Part shown: one piece after another, positions 1 through 7,994 of the stretch
Layout of the letters: the number at the start of each line of letters is the position of its first letter
Numbering within the stretch: position 1 is the stretch's first letter
NCBI GenBank assembly: GCA_009694375.1
Contig: SHVB01000003.1
Coordinates: forward strand, 62,001-126,000
DNA from: Acidimicrobiia bacterium
GTDB lineage: Bacteria; Actinomycetota; Acidimicrobiia; Acidimicrobiales; VFJN01
Length of the DNA stretch: 64,000 bases
Direction of reading: 5' to 3'
Program-made: the position numbers and the translations under genes
The notes under the pieces: generated by a model
What the model saw: the letters and a program-made list of their open reading frames with translations, nothing else
The model's database searches: none
What the model was told of the DNA's origin: nothing

Positions 1-209
1 TCGGGGTGCTTGAGGTCGACACCGATGGAACGCCGACCTCGGTTCAGAACATCTGCCGGCGGCGTGGCCGGATCGCCGCCCAAGACGTTCTGAGCACGAT
101 CGATCCGTACGACCTCTGCCCCCATGTCGGCGAGCATCATGGCGCCGAAGGGACCGGGTCCGATCCCAGCGATTTCAAGAATTTTGAGACCGTCAAGCGG
201 ACCGGGCAT
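1..209 (-). CDS. CaiB/BaiF family CoA transferase (N-terminal part)
   Basis: Only the first ~69 residues are present; the gene runs off the left edge. The translation opens MPGPLDGLKILEIAGIGPGP and continues with FGAMMLADMGAEVVRID and later GRRSIGVDLK. This is the typical N-terminus of class III (formyl-CoA/alpha-methylacyl-CoA racemase-like) enzymes: a beta strand, a GxGP loop and the LADMGAEVV(R/K)ID segment. Family members move CoA between acids or epimerise 2-methylacyl-CoA, a step needed before beta-oxidation of branched or sterol side chains. The substrate cannot be told from this fragment. The start is ATG; an AAGGAA lies about 11 nt upstream. It is followed 23 nt upstream by the end of a same-strand hydrolase gene, so the two may share a transcript. 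Confidence 0.85.
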   Translation of the reverse strand, partial: MPGPLDGLKILEIAGIGPGPFGAMMLADMGAEVVRIDRAQNVLGGDPATPPADVLNRGRRSIGVDLKHP

Positions 210-232
210 ACGGGGGGGTTCCTTCCCAGGGA

Positions 233-1120
233 TCAGACGCGGACGCGGCTGGCTAACGCGGTGACCGCTTCGACCACCTGGGCCATCATGGCGGGCGGGA
301 GATCGTGGCCCATCCCCTCGACCATGATCAAGCGCGCCCCTGGGATGAGCTCGGCCGTCCGCTGACCACCGCTGGGGGCGACGAGGGGGTCGAGATCACC
401 GTGGATCACCACGGTGGGGATGTTGAGTTGGCCCAGGCCCTCGGCTCGACTGCCGGAGGCGGCGATGGCGAGAATCTGACGAGCCACCCCGGCGGGGTTG
501 TAGCACCGGTCGTAGGCCGCCGCCGCCCGCGTGCGCACCAACGCCTCATCGAACAATGCTGGGCTGCCGATCACCCGGGACCCGTCGACACTGGCGTCGA
601 TGGCTTCTTGGCGGGTGGTACCCACCGGCCGCAGGAGCACCGCCATGGCCTCGGCGGTGGGCACACCCACCTCTGGCTCGCCGGTGGTGGACATAATCGA
701 GGTGAGGGTGCGCACACGCGTAGGGTGCTCGATGGCCATCGTCTGGGCGATCATGCCGCCCATCGATGCCCCTACGACGTGGGCTGAGGCGATCCCCAGG
801 TAATCGAGCAGGGCCATTCCGTCGGCCGCCATGTCCGTGAGTCGATAGGCCACCTCCACGGGTTCGCCCTGCGCCGCCTGCATGAAGGTAGTGAGGAAAT
901 CGGCGCCCACATCAGCGAACTTGGTGGACATACCCACGTCACGGTTGTCGTAGCGCACCACGAAAAAGCCTCGATCCACAAAGGCGTGGACCATATCGAC
1001 CGGCCAGGCGATGAGTTGTGCGCCCAGGCCCATGACCAGTAGCAACGGCGGGTCGGCGGGATCTCCATAGGTTTCGTAGGCGATTTCAATCCCGTTGACA
1101 GGGGCGAGGGCGCTAAGCAT
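233..1120 (-). CDS. alpha/beta hydrolase
   Basis: A 295-residue alpha/beta-hydrolase-fold protein. It shows the oxyanion region LLLVMGLGAQ, the RYDNRDVGMS segment, the nucleophile elbow GASMGG (Ser), the acid-containing strand VVIHGDLDPLV and the C-terminal catalytic His in VEGMGHDLPP. All triad elements look intact, so it should be an active cytosolic esterase, lipase-like or C-C hydrolase enzyme. The family is too broad to name a substrate. I chose the ATG that gives the short start MLSALAPVNGIEIAYETYG, because upstream in-frame sequence antisense to the next gene looks non-coding. A CAGGAT hexamer lies 6 nt before the ATG, which may be a weak leaderless -10. It is divergent from an F420-type oxidoreductase. 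Confidence 0.85.
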   Translation of the reverse strand: MLSALAPVNGIEIAYETYGDPADPPLLLVMGLGAQLIAWPVDMVHAFVDRGFFVVRYDNRDVGMSTKFADVGADFLTTFMQAAQGEPVEVAYRLTDMAADGMALLDYLGIASAHVVGASMGGMIAQTMAIEHPTRVRTLTSIMSTTGEPEVGVPTAEAMAVLLRPVGTTRQEAIDASVDGSRVIGSPALFDEALVRTRAAAAYDRCYNPAGVARQILAIAASGSRAEGLGQLNIPTVVIHGDLDPLVAPSGGQRTAELIPGARLIMVEGMGHDLPPAMMAQVVEAVTALASRVRV

Positions 1121-1177
1121 CGACTCATCCTGTACGCCGCTGACCAGACGGTCAAGGGACGACGGGTGGGGCGGCGC

Positions 1178-1190
1178 TAGATTCCGCCGA
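1178..1190 (+). promoter_or_regulatory. predicted leaderless -10 element (TAGATT)
   Basis: TAGATT at 1178-1183 is followed by 6 nt and then the ATG at 1190, with no Shine-Dalgarno sequence. It matches the TANNNT(6-8)ATG layout repeated throughout the window. Confidence 0.5.
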
Positions 1191-2086
1191 TGACCGTGTT
1201 CGGCGTCCACACTGGCTTGCAAAACACCGATATCGATTCGCTCCGCCATCTCTGGACCCGCATCGAGGAGGCCGGCTTCGACTGGATCTCCATCTGGGAC
1301 CACTTCTACTCGGCCGACTTCACCGGCTACGCGAGCCATGAGGCGGTGGCCTGCCACGCCGCGTTGGCGTGCCACACCACCCGCGTGCGCGTTGGATCGC
1401 TCGTCTATTGCGCGGCGTATCGCCATCCTGCGGTGTTGGCCAACGCCATCACCACCATTGATCATCTCTCCGGCGGGCGGGCCGAACTCGGCCTCGGTGC
1501 CGGCTGGGCCGAGCCCGAATTTGCGGCCTACGGGATCCCCTTCCCCGGACCAAAAGAACGTCTCGACCTACTGGAGGAAGCCATCCAGGCCATCCGCCAC
1601 CTGCTGCGCGAGGAGGTCACCAACTTCTCGGGCGAGCACGTTCAGCTCACCGAAGCCCGCTGTGAGCCCAAGCCGCTGCAACGGGAACTCCCGATTTGGG
1701 TGGGGGGCGGCGGTGAGAAACGCACGCTGCGCATCGCGGCGGCCTGGGCCGACGGCTGGAACGTGCCGTTTGTGGCCCCGGCCGAGTTGGCCCGAAAGCG
1801 CGCCACCCTGCACGACCATTGTGCGGCGGTGGGCCGGGATCCCGCCGAGATCCGCACGGCCGTCAACGTGGGCCTATGCAGGGACGAAGCCGCCCTGGCC
1901 TTGCAGTTCGGCAAGGTCGCCGAGCGAGTACGCCCCGGCGTCCTCATCGGCTCCCCCGACCAACTTGCACAGCGCATGGGCGAATACATCGAGGCGGGCG
2001 CCGATCAGATCAATATCGCCATGCGGGCTCCCTGGGACCTGTCCCTGCTCGATCTGGCCACCGACGCGACCCACCAACTTCGGTGA
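1190..2086 (+). CDS. LLM class F420-dependent oxidoreductase
   Basis: A 298-residue luciferase-like (TIM-barrel) flavin/F420 oxidoreductase. Recognisable segments are the EEAGFDWISIWDHF strand near residue 30, the RVRVGSLVYCAAYRHPAVLA segment, the GRAELGLGAGW motif near residue 100, and the late PIWVGGGGEKRTLRIAA segment. It lacks a signal peptide. Members use F420H2 or FMNH2 to reduce or oxidise varied organic substrates, and this one cannot be assigned further. The ATG start is set by the leaderless-type -10 six nt upstream. Its TGA overlaps the GTG of the downstream galactokinase-like gene by four bases, so the two are probably translationally coupled. The functional link is not obvious. 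Confidence 0.85.
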   Translation: MTVFGVHTGLQNTDIDSLRHLWTRIEEAGFDWISIWDHFYSADFTGYASHEAVACHAALACHTTRVRVGSLVYCAAYRHPAVLANAITTIDHLSGGRAELGLGAGWAEPEFAAYGIPFPGPKERLDLLEEAIQAIRHLLREEVTNFSGEHVQLTEARCEPKPLQRELPIWVGGGGEKRTLRIAAAWADGWNVPFVAPAELARKRATLHDHCAAVGRDPAEIRTAVNVGLCRDEAALALQFGKVAERVRPGVLIGSPDQLAQRMGEYIEAGADQINIAMRAPWDLSLLDLATDATHQLR

Positions 2087-3087
2087 TCACCGCCTTCGCG
2101 CCAGGGCGGGTGAACCTGATCGGGGACCACACCGATCACACCGGCGGGCTCGTCCTGCCCATGGCCATCCACCTGGGCACCACCATCTCCGGCGAACGGG
2201 AGGGTCGCGTGGTGTCGCTGCACTCCTCGATCGAACCGGAACCGGCGGTTATTCCCCTCGATGTGGACGATCCCGCCACCCTCACCCCCCTCTGGGCGCG
2301 CTACGTGGCGGGGGTGGTGGCCGAACAGCGACCCACCATCGGGTTTCGGGGGTCGGTGATCACCACCCTGCCGGTCGGGGCTGGGCTGTCATCCTCGGCC
2401 TCCCTGGAAGTGGCCCTGGCCCTGGCCCTGGGGTTTACGGGCCCCCCCGAGGAGCTGGCCCACCTCACGCGCCGAGCTGAACAGCGCGCCTCGGGCGTGC
2501 CGTGCGGGATCATGGACCAACTCACCAGCGCCGCCGGGGTGGCGGGTCATGCGCTCCGAATCGACTGCACCTCGCTGCAGATCACCCCGGTTCCGCTGCC
2601 GGAGGATCTCGAAGTGGTGGTGGTCGACTCCGGTGAGCGCCGCCGGTTGGCCACCAGCGCCTACGCCGAGCGGGCGGCGGCCTGCCAGGCGGCGCAGGCC
2701 GCACTGGGACCACTGCGGTCGGCCACCCTGGCCGACGTGGCGGGATTGGATGATGCGGTGATGCGGCAACGGGCCCGGCATGTGGTCACCGAAAATGTTC
2801 GGGTCGATCAACTCGCCGCCGCCCTCACCGCCGGTGATCGCTCCGAGATGAGCGACGCCATGGCCGCCAGCCATGCCAGCCTTCGCCACGACTTCGCCGT
2901 CAGCACCCCGGGCCTCGATGATCTCGTCCGCCGCCTCATCCACCTCGACGGGGTCATCGGAGCCCGGCTCACCGGCGCCGGCTTTGGTGGCTGCGTGGTG
3001 GCAATCGTGGAACGAGCTACCCCACTCCCGGCAGGGATGACGGCGTGGCGAGTGCGGCCATGGACCGGCGCCGGGATCGTGGGGTAA
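2083..3087 (+). CDS. galK: galactokinase-like GHMP kinase
   Basis: A 334-residue GHMP kinase. The galactokinase signature GRVNLIGDHTDHTGG is at residues 8-22, followed by the ATP-binding LPVGAGLSSSASLEVA loop and the C-terminal RLTGAGFGGCVVA motif. The signature with HTD after the glycine loop favours galactokinase (galactose to galactose-1-phosphate, Leloir pathway) over homoserine or mevalonate kinases. The GTG start overlaps the previous stop (GTGA). The protein is shorter than the usual ~380 residues: it begins almost directly at the signature and lacks the ~25-30 residues that normally precede it. No galT, galE or transporter gene is adjacent. Substrate specificity is therefore less certain than the fold. 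Confidence 0.75.
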   Translation: MITAFAPGRVNLIGDHTDHTGGLVLPMAIHLGTTISGEREGRVVSLHSSIEPEPAVIPLDVDDPATLTPLWARYVAGVVAEQRPTIGFRGSVITTLPVGAGLSSSASLEVALALALGFTGPPEELAHLTRRAEQRASGVPCGIMDQLTSAAGVAGHALRIDCTSLQITPVPLPEDLEVVVVDSGERRRLATSAYAERAAACQAAQAALGPLRSATLADVAGLDDAVMRQRARHVVTENVRVDQLAAALTAGDRSEMSDAMAASHASLRHDFAVSTPGLDDLVRRLIHLDGVIGARLTGAGFGGCVVAIVERATPLPAGMTAWRVRPWTGAGIVG

Positions 3088-3123
3088 TCCACAACCTCCC
3101 CGCCAGGATGCTAGGAACCTTCC

Positions 3124-4362
3124 ATGTCCCGACTCCTTCTGCGCTCCTTCGCCGTCAGCATCGCCCTCGTTACCACCGCCTGCTCGGGTGGGGGCGACGG
3201 AGACGATGCCGCCACCACCACTGTGAAGGCGGAACCGACCAACTTCTCCGGCCACGGTCCCTACGCCGTGGGTCAGGTGGATCTCGCCCTTGATGCCGAC
3301 CACACCGTGGCCGTGTTTTATCCGGTCGACCCCTCCGCGGTGACCCCCACCGCCGAGGCCTACGCCTACTCAGGAAAAGACGTCCTCGATCCAGCTATCA
3401 CAGCCATCCTTCCCGGGGCGCTCTCGGGTGAGGTGGCCCCGGCGAACACATGGGTGGGCCTACCGGCGAGCGAAAAGGGCCCCTTCCCCACGGTCCTGCA
3501 CAGCCATGGTTTCTCGGGCAACCTTCGCTTCGGCAATCAACACAACGCCGCCGTGGCGTCCTGGGGCTATGTGGTGGCGGCGGTGGACCATCCCGAACGG
3601 GGACTGGCGGCGGTGCTCGACGGTTTCATCGCCGGCGGTGCCCCCGCAGAGCGACCCGACGAGTACCTCGACAGCAACCAACTCCTCGCTGCCCTCGATC
3701 TTCTCACCGAGACCAACGAGGCCACCGAGTCGCCCCTGGGCGGCGCGATCGATACCGAACGGGTGGCCGCCGAGGGCCACAGCGCCGGCGGCAGTTCCTC
3801 GGGGACAGCCGCCTACGACAGCCGGGTGGATCTCTGGATCGGCCAAGCTCCGGTGGCTCCCCTGGAACCCGACACAGATCTAGCCGCCCTTTCCGGCACC
3901 GGCACCAATTTCGACACCGAGGGCCTCCTCGCCGCCACCAATCCCCCGCCGGTGCCATCAATGATCATTGCTGCCGAGGGCGACACCGTGATCGAGCTGG
4001 CTCGGGTGGAGAAGATCTACGAGTGGCTCAACGCCCCCAAGCGACTCGCCGTGATCGCCGACAGTGGCCATGCCGTGTTCGTGGATCCGTGCGTACCGAT
4101 CCGCCAAGAAGGCGGGTTGAGCGGATTCGTACGGGGCCTCGGCCTCGACCCGGCGACGGTTCCCTTGGTGGAGTTGGGCGAGAACGGATGCCTGCCGGCC
4201 GACCCGGACCCAGTCCGCGTGGGGGGTCTGATTGATCACCTCACCGTGGCCCAGCTCAACGAGGTGTTCAACATCAACCCCGCCGTGGCTGAAGCATCTC
4301 TCCAGCCGGCCTATCTCAAGACCACCTTCCCCGGCCTGCTCCGCAGCATCATCGCCAGCTAA
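3124..4362 (+). CDS. lipoprotein with alpha/beta-hydrolase (PAF-acetylhydrolase/dienelactone-like) domain
   Basis: A 412-residue secreted lipoprotein. The N-terminus has basic residues, a hydrophobic stretch and the lipobox VTTAC (Cys20), then a Gly/Asp-rich linker. The mature part shows FPTVLHSHGFSGN (oxyanion strand), the nucleophile elbow GHSAGG with Ser, an Asp-bearing strand IIAAEGDTVIE and a catalytic-type His in IADSGHAVFVDPC. It resembles bacterial PAF-acetylhydrolase/chlorophyllase-like and dienelactone-hydrolase-like esterases anchored at the outer face of the membrane. The substrate is unknown. It lies 36 nt after the galactokinase-like gene on the same strand and ends at a hairpin shared with the convergent membrane-protein gene. 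Confidence 0.8.
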   Translation: MSRLLLRSFAVSIALVTTACSGGGDGDDAATTTVKAEPTNFSGHGPYAVGQVDLALDADHTVAVFYPVDPSAVTPTAEAYAYSGKDVLDPAITAILPGALSGEVAPANTWVGLPASEKGPFPTVLHSHGFSGNLRFGNQHNAAVASWGYVVAAVDHPERGLAAVLDGFIAGGAPAERPDEYLDSNQLLAALDLLTETNEATESPLGGAIDTERVAAEGHSAGGSSSGTAAYDSRVDLWIGQAPVAPLEPDTDLAALSGTGTNFDTEGLLAATNPPPVPSMIIAAEGDTVIELARVEKIYEWLNAPKRLAVIADSGHAVFVDPCVPIRQEGGLSGFVRGLGLDPATVPLVELGENGCLPADPDPVRVGGLIDHLTVAQLNEVFNINPAVAEASLQPAYLKTTFPGLLRSIIAS

Positions 4363-4394
4363 CCCCCCGCCGCCTGGTTCGGGGGAGGGTTTTA
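4361..4394. terminator. bidirectional hairpin terminator candidate
   Basis: CCCCCG at 4364-4369 pairs with CGGGGG at 4380-4385 across a 10-nt loop. AA before the left arm and TTTT soon after the right arm flank it. It sits between two convergent stop codons and could end transcription from both sides. Confidence 0.55.
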
Positions 4395-4400
4395 GGGGGC

Positions 4401-5024
4401 CTACATCTTGTCGAGGAGTTCCTGCTTCTTCTGGGCGAACTCTTCCTGGCTGAGGATGCCCTGCTGGCGGAGCCCGTCGAGTTGCGCGATCTGCTCCGGG
4501 ATCGACGCGCCCGGTGTGCCCCCGCCGATGCGGTCGAACTTTCGGTTCTCGTTGCCTTCCATCTGCCGGTAGATCTCATGCTGGATCTGCGAGGGCCGCA
4601 TCACGTGGGAAAACTGTTGACGCCCCGTTTCGCTGGCCGACTCGATCACCAAGCTGCCCGAGCCCACCACCCGTTCGAAGATCGACTGGCTGAAGAAAAT
4701 GGTGTTGATGCGCTCAAGCGGGATCTCGATGCCGCGCTTGGCCAGCACTCCGTGCCGATAAATCAAGCGGTCGCTGGTCACCACGAAGTGGGTGGTGGCC
4801 CAGCGGGCGTAGGTCCAGCCGAACCACCCGAGGCAAGCCAGCACCGCCAGGCCCAAGGTCCAATCAACAATGTCGGGCGGTTGATCGATCCAAGCGAGCA
4901 CCATCACGCCTAGGACGATGACCACAAACAGCGCCAACATTCCGTTCAGGAAGAACACCCAGTGGGGGCGAAGGTCAAGGACAATTTCCTCGCCGTCGTT
5001 GAGCAATGTCATCGAAGAAGGCAC
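4401..5024 (-). CDS. membrane PH-domain (bPH2) protein with C-terminal SHOCT domain
   Basis: A 207-residue membrane protein. Two transmembrane helices fall at about residues 23-45 and 52-72 (WVFFLNGMLALFVVIVLGVM, then WTLGLAVLACLGWFGWTY). They are followed by a bacterial PH (bPH2/DUF304) domain with the strand HFVVTSDRLIYRHGVL and the conserved IPLERINTIFFSQSIFERVVGSG stretch. The tail EQIAQLDGLRQQGILSQEEF is a SHOCT module, a short helical hairpin common in prokaryotic membrane and stress proteins. The role is unknown. The GTG start is preferred over the ATG four codons in, because a TAGCCT hexamer lies exactly 6 nt before it. Confidence 0.85.
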   Translation of the reverse strand: MPSSMTLLNDGEEIVLDLRPHWVFFLNGMLALFVVIVLGVMVLAWIDQPPDIVDWTLGLAVLACLGWFGWTYARWATTHFVVTSDRLIYRHGVLAKRGIEIPLERINTIFFSQSIFERVVGSGSLVIESASETGRQQFSHVMRPSQIQHEIYRQMEGNENRKFDRIGGGTPGASIPEQIAQLDGLRQQGILSQEEFAQKKQELLDKM

Positions 5025-5036
5025 CGGGGAAGGCTA
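5022..5036 (-). promoter_or_regulatory. predicted leaderless -10 element (TAGCCT)
   Basis: On the minus strand TAGCCT (5036-5031) is followed by 6 nt and the GTG at 5024-5022. It decides the GTG start of the PH/SHOCT protein. Confidence 0.5.
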
Positions 5037-5040
5037 CCCC

Positions 5041-5388
5041 TTATGCCCAGCCCAGTTCGGTAAGGCGCTCATCGTCGATCCCGAAATGGTGGGCCACCTC
5101 ATGCACCACGGTGATCTGCACCTGTTCCACCACCTCGGCCTCATTGGCACACCGTGAGACGATGGGGAGGCGGTAGATCGTGATGCGGTCCGGTAACACC
5201 ATGCCGTCGTAGCCACCCCCCCGCTCGGTGAGCGGCACGCCCTCGTAGTAACCAAGGAGTCCGGAGTGGGCCCGGCCATCGCGCACCACGATCGCCACGT
5301 TGTCCATCAGATGCCCCAATTCTTCGGGAATGGCATCGAGGGCGTCGGCCACCAGTGCTTCAAAGCGAGCCTCAGAGACCTCCACCAT
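5041..5388 (-). CDS. zincin-like metallopeptidase family protein (DUF1025)
   Basis: A 115-residue cytosolic protein with a single HExxH zinc site, VVHEVAHHFGIDDERLTELG, at the C-terminus. It belongs to the small actinobacterial zincin-like (DUF1025) metallopeptidase family. The His-Glu-x-x-His and the downstream Gly-Ile-Asp/Asp-Glu-Arg-Leu segment are characteristic. The family's substrates are not established. The N-terminus EARFEALVADALDAIPEEL is helical. Either the ATG used here or the GTG one codon upstream could start translation; a TACGCT hexamer lies 8 nt before the ATG. The upstream region is shared with the divergent helicase gene. Confidence 0.85.
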   Translation of the reverse strand: MVEVSEARFEALVADALDAIPEELGHLMDNVAIVVRDGRAHSGLLGYYEGVPLTERGGGYDGMVLPDRITIYRLPIVSRCANEAEVVEQVQITVVHEVAHHFGIDDERLTELGWA

Positions 5389-5396
5389 CACCGACC

Positions 5397-5406
5397 AGCG
5401 TAGGCT
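5397..5406. promoter_or_regulatory. symmetric divergent -10 elements sharing TA
   Basis: The ten bases AGCGTAGGCT contain TAGGCT on the plus strand (5401-5406) and TACGCT on the minus strand (5402-5397), overlapping by the central TA. Each ends exactly 8 nt from its own ATG (5415 plus, 5388 minus). One symmetric element could drive both the helicase and the metallopeptidase genes. Confidence 0.45.
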
Positions 5407-5414
5407 GCACGACG

Positions 5415-7487
5415 ATGGATCCGCAGGAGCTGCTCCACGGGCTCGATGACGCCCAACGAGCGGCCGTATCGTCCGCCGCCATGCCGCTGGTGGTGTTGGC
5501 CCCGGCCGGATCGGGCAAGACTCGGGTGCTGACGCGCCGGATTGCCTACCGGGTGGCCACGGGGGACGCCGACCCCCGCCACGTGTTGGCCATCACCTTT
5601 ACCCGCAAGGCCGCCGGCGAACTCGGCGACCGCCTCGCCCGTCTCGGTCTCCGCAACGACCCCACCACCGGCACCTTCCATGCCGTGGCCTGGGGCGCAC
5701 TGCGCACCCGGTGGGCCGACCAGCGCCGCACCGCCCCCACCCTGCTCGATCGCAAGGCCGAGGTTCTGCGCGAACTCGCCCCGAAGGTGCCCGGCAAGGA
5801 CAAGCGCTCCGTGGCCGCCGGTCTGGCTACCGAAATCGAGTGGGCGAAAGCCCGGATGGTGGCACCAGAGGACTACGCCACGGCCGTGGTGGGCGCCGGG
5901 CGACGCCCGGGTCTGAAGCCCGCCGCCGTCGCGGAGGTGTACGCGGCCTATGAACAACGCAAGAACCGGGGCGGCCTGGTGGACTTCGACGATCTGCTCG
6001 ATCTCTGTGCTCGCGCCCTCGAGCAGGACAGCGCCTTTGCCACCGCCCAACGCTGGAGGTTCCGTCACTTCTTCGTAGACGAGTTGCAAGACGTCAACCC
6101 GCTGCAGTTTCGCCTGCTGGAGGCGTGGCGGGGCGATCGTTACGACATCACCGCCGTGGGAGATCCACAGCAGGCCATCTACGGATGGAACGGCGCTGAT
6201 GCCAGCTTCCTCCTCGACATCCACCGCCATTGGCCGCCAGCCGAGTTGATCGAACTCGAGCGCAGCTATCGCTCCACTCCCGAAATCCTCGACGCCGCGG
6301 CGGCGGTCCTGCGCGGGGCCAAGCAACCCGCTCGCGCCGTCACCGCGGCGCGGGCGTCGGGTCCTCCTCCACAACTCAGCGGCCACCGAGACGACCGAGC
6401 CGAGGCCGTTGCTATTGCCCGCGCCGCCCGGTTGGCCCATGCCCCCGGACGGCCCTGGGCCGAGCAGGCCATCCTCGTGCGCACCCATGCCCAGACCCAC
6501 CTCATCGTTGAGGCACTTCGTGAGAGCGGCATCCCCCACCGGGTGCGCGGAGGGGCCGCCTTTCTCGATCGCTCCGACATCCGAGCGGCCTTGCGCGACC
6601 TCCGTTTTGCCACCGTGCCTCTCGGCACCGCACTGGCTGACCTCGAACTACTCCAGAGCGAACACGGGCTCGGCGCCGACGACATCGACGCTGGCCTACT
6701 CGACGACGATGCCCAGGCTGTCGTACTCGAGCGCCACGCCGACGAACGCGCCGCCTTGGGTGCGCTGCTGCGGATGGGCCGCGACTACCTCCGGCTCGAC
6801 CCCATCGGCAGTGCCGACAGTTTCACCCGGTGGCTCCGAGCCACCGTGCAGTCCGAAGGCGACAGTGCCGGCCCGACGCGCGATGCCATCGATGTAGCCA
6901 CCTTCCACGCGGCCAAGGGGCTCGAGTGGGCCGTGGTGCATCTGGCCGGGGTAGAGGATGGGTATGTGCCAATCGCTCACGCTCGCACGGCCACCGCCCG
7001 GGCCGAGGAGGCGCGCCTGCTGTATGTCGCCATGACGCGGGCTCAGCGAGACCTCCGCATCACCTGGTGTGATCAGCGCAGTTTCGCCGCTCGCGTGCTC
7101 GATCGGCGTTGCTCGTCGTTTCTCACTCCCCTGGTGGAGGCGGCTGGCGCGACCCCTGCGGGTTCTCCGGGAGTCGCCGTCACCCCACTGATCACGAACT
7201 GGCCCGAACAACTCAGCGAACAACGTGACCGGCTCCGCCGCAATCGGGTGACCATCGCCCCGGAAGTTATGGCGCTGCGAGCGTGGCGGACTACCACCGC
7301 GCGGGCAGCGCGCATCGCCCCCGAGGCCGTGTTGTCAGACCAAATACTTGCCCGCATCGCCGCGGCCCAACCGCACAACCTCGACCAAGTGGCAGCCGTA
7401 CCGGGCGTTGGTGCGATCCTGGCCCAACACTTTGGCTCCTCCATCCTGGCCGCTCTCACCAGCGCCGAGGCGGGTGAGGCCCCATGA
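5415..7487 (+). CDS. uvrD2: UvrD2-like superfamily 1 DNA helicase with HRDC domain
   Basis: A 690-residue 3'-5' SF1A helicase. Motifs in order are Walker A APAGSGKT (29-36), motif Ia AITFTRKAAGELGDR, motif II VDELQDVNP, motif III GDPQQAIYGWNGAD, motif IV LERSYRSTPEIL, motif V TFHAAKGLEWAVVHLAG and motif VI LLYVAMTRAQRDL. The last ~80 residues (ILARIAAAQPHNLDQVAAVPGVG) form an HRDC domain, as in mycobacterial UvrD2. The four-cysteine cluster that mycobacterial UvrD2 carries between its helicase core and C-terminus is not seen; only one Cys follows motif VI. The likely role is DNA repair or replication-associated unwinding. The ATG giving MDPQELLHGL is supported by a -10-like hexamer. Its stop overlaps the next gene's ATG (ATGA). 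Confidence 0.85.
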   Translation: MDPQELLHGLDDAQRAAVSSAAMPLVVLAPAGSGKTRVLTRRIAYRVATGDADPRHVLAITFTRKAAGELGDRLARLGLRNDPTTGTFHAVAWGALRTRWADQRRTAPTLLDRKAEVLRELAPKVPGKDKRSVAAGLATEIEWAKARMVAPEDYATAVVGAGRRPGLKPAAVAEVYAAYEQRKNRGGLVDFDDLLDLCARALEQDSAFATAQRWRFRHFFVDELQDVNPLQFRLLEAWRGDRYDITAVGDPQQAIYGWNGADASFLLDIHRHWPPAELIELERSYRSTPEILDAAAAVLRGAKQPARAVTAARASGPPPQLSGHRDDRAEAVAIARAARLAHAPGRPWAEQAILVRTHAQTHLIVEALRESGIPHRVRGGAAFLDRSDIRAALRDLRFATVPLGTALADLELLQSEHGLGADDIDAGLLDDDAQAVVLERHADERAALGALLRMGRDYLRLDPIGSADSFTRWLRATVQSEGDSAGPTRDAIDVATFHAAKGLEWAVVHLAGVEDGYVPIAHARTATARAEEARLLYVAMTRAQRDLRITWCDQRSFAARVLDRRCSSFLTPLVEAAGATPAGSPGVAVTPLITNWPEQLSEQRDRLRRNRVTIAPEVMALRAWRTTTARAARIAPEAVLSDQILARIAAAQPHNLDQVAAVPGVGAILAQHFGSSILAALTSAEAGEAP

Positions 7488-7987
7488 TATTCACCATCGC
7501 ACAGCAGCTACAAGGCTCGGTGGACGCGCTGGCGCAGGCCTACGCCAACCCCGACCTGTACCGCTACCTCGCCCGGCAGCACCTCCCTACCCTTTCGAAA
7601 CCCGACGTGGTGAGCCACACCCCCAACGGCGACGTTGTGACGTTGGAGATTCGCTACCAATTTTCCGGCGAACTGTCGTCGGCGGCCCAGGCGGTTATCG
7701 ATCCGACCAAACTCACGTGGGTGGAGCGATCGGTCCACGATCTCAGCACCGCCTCCACCACGTTCACCATGCTTCCCGACCACTACGCCAGTCGCTTCCG
7801 CGCGTCGGGTTCCTACCGCTTCGAACCAAGGGCCGACGGCGGCACCACCCGACGCGGCGAGGGCAACATTCGCGTCACCGCGCTCTTGGTGGCGGGGGCG
7901 GTTGAAGGAGCCATCGTGTCGGGACTTGAGGAGCACCTCCTCCGCGAAGTGCCCATCGTAAATGCTTTCGTGGCGGCCCAACCCTGA
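7484..7987 (+). CDS. DUF2505 (SRPBCC-like) protein
   Basis: A 167-residue protein of the actinobacterial DUF2505 family. The start IFTIAQQLQGSVDALAQAYA, the central IRYQFSGELSSAAQAVIDP and LTWVERSVHDL segments, and the late GEGNIRVTALLVAGAVEGAIV are characteristic. The alternation of amphipathic strands with a long C-terminal helix resembles the START/SRPBCC lipid-binding fold. Biochemical function is not known. It overlaps the end of the UvrD2-like gene by four bases and so is probably expressed with it. The pairing does not suggest a direct DNA role. Confidence 0.75.
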   Translation: MIFTIAQQLQGSVDALAQAYANPDLYRYLARQHLPTLSKPDVVSHTPNGDVVTLEIRYQFSGELSSAAQAVIDPTKLTWVERSVHDLSTASTTFTMLPDHYASRFRASGSYRFEPRADGGTTRRGEGNIRVTALLVAGAVEGAIVSGLEEHLLREVPIVNAFVAAQP

Positions 7988-7994
7988 GACTGCC

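Noticed and set aside
1338-2480. A 380-codon plus-strand frame overlapping the F420-type oxidoreductase and galactokinase genes
   Set aside because: Arg/Pro/Ser-rich shadow frame with no motif; both real genes in other frames are well supported.
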